A DNA stretch of 6,051 nt from positions 19,778-25,828 of the forward strand of contig NZ_CP048741.1 in the NCBI RefSeq assembly GCF_018336475.1. Direction: 5' to 3'. Positions 1 to 4,592 of the stretch are shown here, piece after piece. Position numbers and translations under genes: made by a program. The notes beneath the pieces are model-generated. The model saw nothing but the letters and a program-made list of their open reading frames with translations. It had not been told where the DNA came from and did not search any database. Source of the DNA: Romboutsia sp. 13368 (lineage in GTDB: Bacteria; Bacillota; Clostridia; Peptostreptococcales; Peptostreptococcaceae). Position 1 is the stretch's first letter. Each line of letters starts with the position of its first letter.

Positions 1-43
1 AGTTAGTAGAGAAGAATTTGAACAAGCATTAAATCAAATATAA
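1..43 (+). CDS. rnmV: C-terminal end of a probable ribonuclease M5 (partial, runs off the left edge)
   Basis: Only the last 13 codons and the TAA stop (41-43) are inside the window, read in the frame starting at base 2; they encode V-S-R-E-E-F-E-Q-A-L-N-Q-I. RNase M5 proteins commonly end in a similar S/T-R-E-E-F-x-x-A-L stretch. In most Firmicutes rnmV, whose product matures 5S rRNA, lies directly upstream of ksgA, as this fragment does. The gap to ksgA is 51 bp with no terminator, so the two are probably cotranscribed. The name rests on a short tail plus gene order, so it is an inference. Confidence 0.6.
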   Translation, partial: VSREEFEQALNQI

Positions 44-82
44 TATATAATAAAATTCACAATATGTGAAAATAAAATAAAT

Positions 83-87
83 AGGAG
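83..87 (+). promoter_or_regulatory. Ribosome binding site of ksgA
   Basis: AGGAG lies 7 nt before the ATG at 95. It fixes that ATG as the start. A small 5-bp hairpin (56-60 with 66-70) lies just upstream but has no T tract and is not a terminator. Confidence 0.75.
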
Positions 88-94
88 AATCATA

Positions 95-964
95 ATGGAT
101 AGACTTTCATCACATAGAGCCACAAAAGACGTTGTAGAAAAACATGGCTTTAAATTTTCTAAATCATTAGGACAAAATTTCTTAATAGATGATAATGTAA
201 TAGACAGAATACTTTCAGGTGCTAGACTTTCTGAAGGTGATAAAATAATAGAAGTAGGACCTGGTATAGGAACACTTACTCGTGAAATGGGAAAAGTAGC
301 AGACAAAGTTGTAGCTATAGAAATAGATAAAACTTTAATACCTATTCTACGTGAAACATTAGGAGAATTTGACAATATTGAAGTAGTGAACCAAGATATA
401 TTAAAGGTTGATGTAGAAGAATTAGTAAAAGAAAAATTAGATGGAGGACCAGTTAAATTAGTTGCAAACCTTCCATACTATATAACAACTCCAATAGTTA
501 TGAAATTCTTAGAAGAAGATATACCAGTTACTGATATAGTAGTAATGGTACAAAAAGAAGTTGCAGACAGAATGAATGCTCAGCCATCAACAAAGGATTA
601 TGGTGCTTTATCAGTAGCAGTACAATATTATTGTGACACAGAAATAGTTGCAAAAGCTCCAAGACATATGTTTATACCGCAACCAAATGTAGATTCAACA
701 GTTATAGGGCTTCACGTAAGAGAAGAAAGAAAATATCCTGTAGATAATGAAGATATATTCTTTAAAACTGTAAAGGCAGCTTTTGGTCAAAGAAGAAAAA
801 CTCTACTTAATGCTTTAGGTGGATTAGGATTCTTAAGTAAAGATGAAATAAAAGAAGTATTAGCAATGGCTAACATAGATGAAAAAAGAAGAGGAGAAAC
901 TCTTTCAATAGAAGAATTTGCAACTTTAGCAAATGCTGTAAATACAAAAGTACCTTCAAAATAA
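95..964 (+). CDS. ksgA: 16S rRNA (adenine(1518)-N6/adenine(1519)-N6)-dimethyltransferase KsgA/RsmA
   Basis: This enzyme dimethylates two adjacent adenines in the 3'-terminal hairpin of 16S rRNA, using S-adenosylmethionine, late in 30S assembly in the cytoplasm. The 289 residues match the usual family length. Visible motifs, in order: KSLGQNFL (23-30); the SAM-binding loop VGPGIGTLT (54-62); the acidic IEID (75-78), whose glutamate should bind the SAM ribose; QD (100-101); the catalytic NLPYYI (125-130), where the target adenine is held; FIPQPNVDSTV (193-203); and the C-terminal RNA-binding part with FGQRRKTLLN (230-239) and RRGETLSIEEF (265-275). No key residue is missing. It follows the probable rnmV by 51 bp, a classic Firmicutes pair, and ends in its own terminator. 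Inactivation of this family is known to give kasugamycin resistance. Identification is very secure. Confidence 0.98.
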   Translation: MDRLSSHRATKDVVEKHGFKFSKSLGQNFLIDDNVIDRILSGARLSEGDKIIEVGPGIGTLTREMGKVADKVVAIEIDKTLIPILRETLGEFDNIEVVNQDILKVDVEELVKEKLDGGPVKLVANLPYYITTPIVMKFLEEDIPVTDIVVMVQKEVADRMNAQPSTKDYGALSVAVQYYCDTEIVAKAPRHMFIPQPNVDSTVIGLHVREERKYPVDNEDIFFKTVKAAFGQRRKTLLNALGGLGFLSKDEIKEVLAMANIDEKRRGETLSIEEFATLANAVNTKVPSK

Positions 965-981
965 TTGAAGGTACTTTTTTT
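946..981 (+). terminator. Rho-independent terminator of ksgA
   Basis: A 14-bp stem pairs 946-959 with 965-978 around a 5-nt loop (960-964), followed by a run of T (975-981). The left arm is the last coding stretch of ksgA, and the stop codon TAA (962-964) sits in the loop. It separates rnmV-ksgA transcription from the next gene. Confidence 0.88.
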
Positions 982-992
982 ATACAGTTATT

Positions 993-1001
993 CATATACT
1001 A
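993..1001 (+). promoter_or_regulatory. Possible sporulation-type (sigma K/E) -10 element
   Basis: CATATACTA at 993-1001 fits the CATAnnnTA form of Bacillus sigma-K -10 elements and resembles sigma-E -10 boxes. An AC (973-974), the minimal sigma-K -35 feature, lies 18 bp upstream, slightly further than the usual 15-17. No good sigma-A promoter is visible between the ksgA terminator and the start at 1033. In DNA this AT-rich such a short match can arise by chance, so this is only a candidate. Confidence 0.25.
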
Positions 1002-1018
1002 TCTAGAGATATTATGTT

Positions 1019-1026
1019 AAGGGGGG
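1019..1026 (+). promoter_or_regulatory. Strong ribosome binding site of the gene starting at 1033
   Basis: AAGGGGGG ends 6 nt before the ATG at 1033. This supports that start and shows the gene was under selection for translation. Confidence 0.7.
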
Positions 1027-1032
1027 ACAAAA

Positions 1033-1527
1033 ATGGCGACTAAAAGAAAATTTAAAAGAGATTATATAATTCTTGAAGCTAAGGATATTAACTTTAGATA
1101 TAGCGAAAGAGCTTTACCTAAAGCATTTGCTAAAGTAGAAATAAATGAAGAAAAATCATCAGTAGCCTTATATGTAGAGAACCTTAAATGCGTTAAAGAG
1201 GGATATAGAGTAGTTGCTATACAAAGTGATTATGAAACACTTGAATTAGGAAATATATTATTAAGTGAGCAAGGAAAAGGTGAATTTGTATTAAATTTAG
1301 ATAGAAATGATATAGAAATAAAAGGTATAGCAATGTTATACGAGAAACAAGTTCCACTTATAGGATTTAAGGGAAGTAAGATAGATAACTATGAAGAGAT
1401 ATTATTTGCAGGAGAAGAAGAGTACGAAGAAGATTATAGAGATGAGTTTGACGATGAAGATGACGATGATGCAGAATATGAATATGAAGAAATTGAGTAT
1501 ATAGAGATAGATGAATTGAGTATATAG
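1033..1527 (+). CDS. N-terminal fragment of the split gene: hypothetical protein with acidic tail
   Basis: As the sequence stands, translation from the strong site at 1019-1026 gives 164 residues ending in I-D-E-L-S-I. Residues 1-9 are basic (MATKRKFKR). Residues about 10-130 alternate short hydrophobic strands with charged turns, suggesting a beta-sandwich-like fold, for example YIILEAKDI, KAFAKVEI, SSVALYVENL, GEFVLNL and GIAMLYEKQVPLIGFKG. From about residue 131 the chain is nearly all Asp, Glu and Tyr. The final four residues are read from the duplicated copy before the TAG. The folded domain is complete, so this short product could be stable, but it lacks the linker end and the C-terminal domain. 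I do not recognise a function. Confidence 0.6.
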   Translation: MATKRKFKRDYIILEAKDINFRYSERALPKAFAKVEINEEKSSVALYVENLKCVKEGYRVVAIQSDYETLELGNILLSEQGKGEFVLNLDRNDIEIKGIAMLYEKQVPLIGFKGSKIDNYEEILFAGEEEYEEDYRDEFDDEDDDDAEYEYEEIEYIEIDELSI

Positions 1528-1589
1528 AGATAGATGAAGATGATGACGATGCAGAATATGAATATGAAGAAATTGAGTATATAGAGATA
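1453..1589 (+). repeat. Two 57-bp coding repeats (1453-1509 and 1533-1589) in the acidic linker
   Basis: Each unit encodes DEDDDDAEYEYEEIEYIEI. The copies differ at only two bases, both in the Asp codons near the start of the unit (GAC GAT GAT against GAT GAC GAT), so the peptides are identical. They lie 80 bp apart: 57 bp of unit plus the inserted 23 bp (1510-1532). Without the insertion they would be perfectly adjacent and in frame. The linker therefore grew first by an in-frame duplication that later gained silent changes. Confidence 0.9.
1492..1537 (+). repeat. Exact 23-bp tandem duplication causing the frameshift
   Basis: Positions 1492-1514 and 1515-1537 are identical and abut directly. 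A third identical copy is at 1572-1594, inside the second 57-bp unit. Since 23 leaves remainder 2 on division by 3, the extra copy shifts the frame, and the original frame then meets TAG at 1525-1527 within the second copy. The perfect identity suggests a very recent event. Confidence 0.95.
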
Positions 1590-2288
1590 GATGAAGATGA
1601 ACCAGAGTATAGTAGAGGTGATTCATCTGATGAAGAATATGTAGAAGATAATAATCAAGATAATAAAGTAGAAGAATATGAGGAAGTTGAAGAAAATGAA
1701 GAGCGTAAATTAGAATATGTACCAGTTCAAGAAAAAGTAAAACCGCAACAAAAACAAACAGATAAGTATTCAAAATATAAAGAAAAACAACAAGTAAATC
1801 AAAAAAAATATATAAAACAAGAGAGAAAAGAACCACAAAGTCAAAGCAATTCTTATGAATCAACGAAAACGGCTGGAACATTATTAATGCCAAGACAAAT
1901 TAAAAAAGGATTAAAACACTTTAAAGAAGTAAAACCTTTTATAGAAGAACCAGTAGAAAATACTAGATGGTGGAAAATTGAAATAAATCCTTTAACTTTA
2001 TCTGGATATGCTATGCCAAACTTAGGCTATGTAAATACTTTAAACTATACTATGTATAGTGATACAGTTATGAATTCATATAAATATAGACATTACTTAT
2101 TTGGAGTACAGTATGATGAATATAATAAGAGAAAAAATTATATATATGCAATACCTGGTAAAAACGATGAGCAACCAGATAAAGGCCATACAGGGTTCAC
2201 AACATATCAACCATGTGATACTAGAAATGATAAACTAGGATATTGGTTGTGCTTCATAGATTCTAGAACTAGAAAAATTTTAAAATAA
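1515..2288 (+). pseudogene. C-terminal part of the split gene, out of frame with its start
   Basis: This reading frame is open from just after a TGA at 1512-1514 to TAA at 2286-2288. It carries the rest of the acidic linker, the Lys/Gln-rich stretch and the conserved-looking C-terminal domain. The only plausible internal start is ATG at 1887, which would give 133 residues covering just that domain. No Shine-Dalgarno sequence precedes it (the nearest purine run, GGCTGGAAC, is a poor match), so independent translation is doubtful. The intact domain, rich in Trp, Tyr and Gly at regular spacing, shows no other decay: no second frameshift or stop. This fits very recent interruption. Confidence 0.7.
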
Positions 2289-2315
2289 TTATAATATATT
2301 TGCATAGTGAAAAAA

Positions 2316-2344
2316 TTGACATATAGATTTTGAAAAACTAAAAT
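2316..2344 (+). promoter_or_regulatory. Sigma-A-type promoter of the M20 peptidase gene
   Basis: A perfect -35 TTGACA (2316-2321) and a -10 TAAAAT (2339-2344, five of six consensus bases) are separated by the ideal 17 bp. Transcription should begin near 2350, leaving a leader of about 25 nt. The peptidase therefore has its own housekeeping promoter, independent of the broken gene upstream. Confidence 0.8.
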
Positions 2345-2364
2345 ATATATATACTATATATTTT

Positions 2365-2370
2365 GGAGGG
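2365..2370 (+). promoter_or_regulatory. Ribosome binding site of the M20 peptidase gene
   Basis: GGAGGG lies 6 nt before the ATG at 2377 and supports that start. Confidence 0.8.
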
Positions 2371-2376
2371 AGTAAA

Positions 2377-3492
2377 ATGGTAAATAAACAAAGGTTAATA
2401 GATGAATTCTTAGAATTAGTACAAATAGATAGTCCAACTTCAAAAGAGGGTAAAATAGCTCAAGTTTTAGTTAAAAAACTTGAAGAAATAGGGTGTGAAG
2501 TTGAAATAGATAACGCTGGAGAAAAAACTGGTGCAGAAACAGGGAATGTAATAGCAACATTAAAAGGAAATAGAGAAGGTAGAAAGATATTATTCAGTTC
2601 TCATATGGATACAGTTAGCCCATCTATAGGGGTTAAACCAATAATAGATGAAGTTAATGGAATAATAAAAAGTGACGGAACTACAGTACTTGGTTCAGAT
2701 GATAAAGCTGGTATAGCAGCTATATTAGAAGCTTTAAGAAATATAAAAGAAAATAATATAGATCACGGTGATATACAAGTAGTATTCTCTATATGGGAAG
2801 AAGGCGGATTACATGGAGCTAAAAATCTAGACTACTCTAAAATAGATGCAGAGTATGCATTCGTATTAGATAGTGGTGGATCTCCAGGAGAAATAATAGT
2901 AAAAGCACCTGCTCAAGATGCTATAAAAGTTAAGATAACTGGTAAATCAGCTCATGCAGGATTACAACCAGAAAACGGTATAAGTGCTATAATGGTAGCA
3001 TCAAGAGCTATAGAAAATATGAAATTATTAAGAATAGACGAAGAAACTACTGCAAATATAGGTATAGTTAAGGGTGGAATGGCTACAAACATAGTTATGC
3101 CAGAAATAGAAATATCTGCAGAAGCTAGAAGTTTAAGTGAAGAAAAACTAGATGCTCAAACTAACCATATGGTAGAAACATTTAAAAATGCTGCTAAAGA
3201 ATTTGGAGCAGAAATAGAAATAAATGTTAATAGAGCATACGGACCATTTAGAATAGATGAGAATGATGAAATAGTTCAATTAGCTAAAAGAGCTTTCTCT
3301 AATATGAATATAGAAGGAAAAACAGCTTCTACTGGTGGAGGTAGTGATACTAACATACTAAATAAGAACGGCATAAAAGCAGTTAACCTAGGAATAGGAA
3401 TGAAAAAGGCACATACGTTAGAAGAATATATAGCTATAGAAGATTTAATAAACTCTGCAGTAATGGTAGGGGAAATAATAAAAGAAGCTTAA
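2377..3492 (+). CDS. PepT-like M20 family zinc metallopeptidase
   Basis: This 371-residue cytoplasmic enzyme belongs to the M20 di-zinc peptidases and most resembles the peptidase T-like group (tripeptide aminopeptidase relatives such as Bacillus YqjE). Metal and catalytic residues are visible by comparison with PepT: H76 and D78 in SSHMDT; the bridging D108 in GSDDKAG; the base E141 and ligand E142 in WEEGG; D165 in VLDSGG; and H346 in KKAHTLEEY. The lid (dimerisation) domain, about 180-290, starts with ITGKSAHAGLQPENG, with the conserved H193. All needed residues are present, so it should be active. Length is somewhat below classical PepT (about 410) and fits the PepT-like subgroup. Exact substrate (di- or tripeptides, or another N-acyl or peptide amide) cannot be read from sequence. 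It forms a single-gene unit with its own promoter and terminator. Confidence 0.93.
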   Translation: MVNKQRLIDEFLELVQIDSPTSKEGKIAQVLVKKLEEIGCEVEIDNAGEKTGAETGNVIATLKGNREGRKILFSSHMDTVSPSIGVKPIIDEVNGIIKSDGTTVLGSDDKAGIAAILEALRNIKENNIDHGDIQVVFSIWEEGGLHGAKNLDYSKIDAEYAFVLDSGGSPGEIIVKAPAQDAIKVKITGKSAHAGLQPENGISAIMVASRAIENMKLLRIDEETTANIGIVKGGMATNIVMPEIEISAEARSLSEEKLDAQTNHMVETFKNAAKEFGAEIEINVNRAYGPFRIDENDEIVQLAKRAFSNMNIEGKTASTGGGSDTNILNKNGIKAVNLGIGMKKAHTLEEYIAIEDLINSAVMVGEIIKEA

Positions 3493-3500
3493 TATATATA

Positions 3501-3533
3501 AAATAAGTATCTCTTAAAGAGATACTTATTTTT
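3501..3533 (+). terminator. Rho-independent terminator of the M20 peptidase gene
   Basis: A stem pairs 3501-3514 with 3518-3531 (AAATAAGTATCTCT with its complement), followed by T residues to 3533. The outermost T-A pair probably opens to give a 5-nt loop. It begins 8 bp after the stop codon. Confidence 0.88.
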
Positions 3534-3608
3534 GATTATAAATAATTTGAAATCTTAAACATTATAATAGTTATTTTGAGTTAATCATATAAAAGATTGA
3601 AATTTAAG

Positions 3609-3628
3609 TATATTTCCTAGGAAATATA
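3609..3628. promoter_or_regulatory. Perfect 20-bp palindrome, candidate operator
   Basis: The ten bases 3609-3618 are the exact reverse complement of 3619-3628, with core TTTCCTAGGAAA and no spacer. TATAAT-like -10 elements follow at 3629-3634 and 3635-3640, so a dimeric repressor bound here would cover the upstream part of a promoter for the membrane protein gene. A good -35 is not visible (TTGAAA at 3597-3602 is too far from either). I do not recognise the site as a known regulator box. With no loop and no T tract it is not a terminator. Confidence 0.45.
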
Positions 3629-3640
3629 TATAATTATAAT

Positions 3641-3678
3641 TATTACTTAAAAAATACATTATTACTTAAAAAATACAT
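3641..3678 (+). repeat. 19-bp direct repeat in the leader of the membrane protein gene
   Basis: Two exact 19-bp copies (3641-3659 and 3660-3678) abut one another; each contains TTACTTAAAAAATAC. The sequence is AT-only apart from one C per copy. It lies between the palindrome and another TATAAT (3689-3694), in the untranslated region. It could be a slippage product or tune promoter spacing; nothing indicates coding. Confidence 0.85.
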
Positions 3679-3716
3679 AGAAAAGTAATATAATTATTTA
3701 AGGACTATATAAACAT

Positions 3717-3721
3717 GGAGG
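3717..3721 (+). promoter_or_regulatory. Ribosome binding site that decides the start at 3727
   Basis: GGAGG lies 5 nt before the ATG at 3727. An earlier in-frame ATG at 3715 overlaps this site and has only AAGGA (3700-3704) 10 nt upstream, so 3727 is the better start. Confidence 0.75.
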
Positions 3722-3726
3722 ATAAA

Positions 3727-4536
3727 ATGGCAAAAAAAAGAAAACTTAAGAAAAGTGTATTAGTAGGGATGTCTATAGTTGTTTTCTTTATAGTTTATGG
3801 AATTGCTTTTTATGGATTTACATATTTAGAAAATAAAGATAAGCCAAAAACAGAAGTTAGTGAAGAAACAAAAGAAGATAATAGAGATCTTATGACTCAA
3901 TTAAAGAGTAAGAAAAAGATTTATATGTCTAGTGGAGATATAAAAAATATAAAAGTAGAAGAAATTTATTGGGATGAAATAAAGTATGAGCTTACTAAAC
4001 TTTCAAAGGTAAGAAATCAAGAAAAGTTTACTCCAACATATACTGGATACTCAGATGATGGTATAAGATTTTCAACTGACTTAGATTTCTTTAGAATATA
4101 TACAGTCAACCAAGAGGTATATTATAAAGTTCCTGTAGCAGAGAAGAATAAACTAGATACTCTTTTAAATGGTAGTATATGTACATCATTTGACTTTGTT
4201 AAGCAATATAAAACATGGAAAAGTGTAGAAATATCTTATAATAATAAAACTAAAACTATACATAAATGGAAATATGACGATTTAGTATACAAAATGTCAG
4301 CAAAGAGAACTGTAGGTAAAGTACAACCAGAAAAGAATAAAGACAGAAGTAAGTATAACTTTATCATAGATATAAAAGGCGATAATTATGATTTAAAAGT
4401 AGAAACAATGGGACCATATTATGTAAAGATATCATCAAATAAAGGAATGGCTTACTATGAAGTATCTATAGCACTATATGAATATTTAAGAGATGAGATA
4501 TTTAAATTACCAGTTGAATCAGATAGTTATGAATAA
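3727..4536 (+). CDS. Single-pass membrane protein with extracytoplasmic domain, function unknown
   Basis: The preferred start gives 269 residues (273 from the ATG at 3715). A basic N-terminus, MAKKRKLKK, precedes a hydrophobic segment at about 10-34 (SVLVGMSIVVFFIVYGIAFY and beyond), predicting an inside-to-outside anchor with no signal peptidase or lipobox cysteine. A charged, probably flexible stretch (about 35-60) leads to an extracytoplasmic domain of about 200 residues with many Tyr, Lys and Ile and alternating strands, for example DGIRFSTDLDFFRIYTVNQEVYYKVPV. The only cysteine is in GSICTSFDF, and no catalytic motif is evident. It vaguely recalls the DUF3919 family of clostridial proteins, but that is from memory and uncertain. 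It is alone on its strand between terminators, and a palindrome in its upstream region suggests it is regulated. It converges with murC, so a link to the cell wall is not implied. Confidence 0.85.
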   Translation: MAKKRKLKKSVLVGMSIVVFFIVYGIAFYGFTYLENKDKPKTEVSEETKEDNRDLMTQLKSKKKIYMSSGDIKNIKVEEIYWDEIKYELTKLSKVRNQEKFTPTYTGYSDDGIRFSTDLDFFRIYTVNQEVYYKVPVAEKNKLDTLLNGSICTSFDFVKQYKTWKSVEISYNNKTKTIHKWKYDDLVYKMSAKRTVGKVQPEKNKDRSKYNFIIDIKGDNYDLKVETMGPYYVKISSNKGMAYYEVSIALYEYLRDEIFKLPVESDSYE

Positions 4537-4592
4537 AATAAAAAAATAGAGACTAAAATAAATAATTTTAGTCTCTATTTTTTTATTTTATT
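4532..4592. terminator. Bidirectional terminator between the convergent membrane protein gene and murC
   Basis: Positions 4532-4559 and 4565-4592 form a perfect 28-bp inverted repeat around a 5-nt loop. The core TAGAGACTAAAAT pairs with ATTTTAGTCTCTA. It is flanked by seven A on the left and seven T on the right, so each strand gives a hairpin followed by a U tract. Both stop codons are inside it: TAA at 4534-4536 for the plus-strand gene and the complement of 4591-4593 for murC. Confidence 0.92.

Larger units (their letters stand above)
1033..2288 (+). pseudogene. Uncharacterised two-domain protein gene, split by a 23-bp tandem duplication
   Basis: The frame opened at 1033 stops at 1525-1527, while the frame continuing the same protein is open from 1515 to 2288. 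The break falls exactly on a 23-bp direct duplication (1492-1514 and 1515-1537). Deleting one copy joins the frames into 410 residues. In the rebuilt protein, residues about 1-130 form a beta-rich domain. Residues about 131-225 are an extremely acidic linker (Asp, Glu, Tyr) with two 19-residue repeats. Residues about 230-275 are Lys/Gln rich and probably disordered. Residues about 278-410 form a compact domain with TRWWKIE (303-309), HYLFGVQYDE (346-355), YIYAIPG (362-368), GHTGF (377-381) and GYWLCFID (395-402). I recall similar C-terminal motifs in uncharacterised clostridial proteins but cannot name the family with certainty. There is no signal peptide or membrane segment. Function is unknown. 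The break may be a true mutation, a phase-variable state or an assembly error. Confidence 0.8.

Noticed and set aside
34..375. Open frame on the minus strand opposite ksgA
   Set aside because: It lies antisense to conserved ksgA codons and has no family features; a shadow frame.
1515..1527. Programmed -1 ribosomal frameshift joining the two halves of the split gene
   Set aside because: Both frames are open together only across 1515-1524, where no slippery heptamer of the X-XXY-YYZ type occurs, and no pseudoknot is apparent. The exact 23-bp duplication explains the shift more simply.
1402..1893. Long open frame on the minus strand (163 codons)
   Set aside because: It is the complement of the acidic repeat linker, giving a low-complexity Leu/His/Ile/Tyr string; no ribosome binding site and no plausible protein. 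It stays open because GAA, GAT and TAT codons read as stop-free sequence on the other strand.
1887..2288. Independent gene of 133 codons starting at ATG 1887
   Set aside because: The ATG lacks a Shine-Dalgarno sequence and the same frame is open upstream to 1515, continuing the linker of the first half. It is treated as the C-terminal part of one broken gene.
2340..2364. AT-only inverted repeat (2340-2349 with 2355-2364) before the M20 peptidase gene
   Set aside because: It overlaps the -10 element and the predicted start of transcription, contains no G-C pairs in the stem, and runs directly into the ribosome binding site; most likely a by-product of AT richness and not a terminator or riboswitch.
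3641..3678. CRISPR-like array
   Set aside because: The two copies abut with no spacer, there are only two, and no cas gene is nearby.
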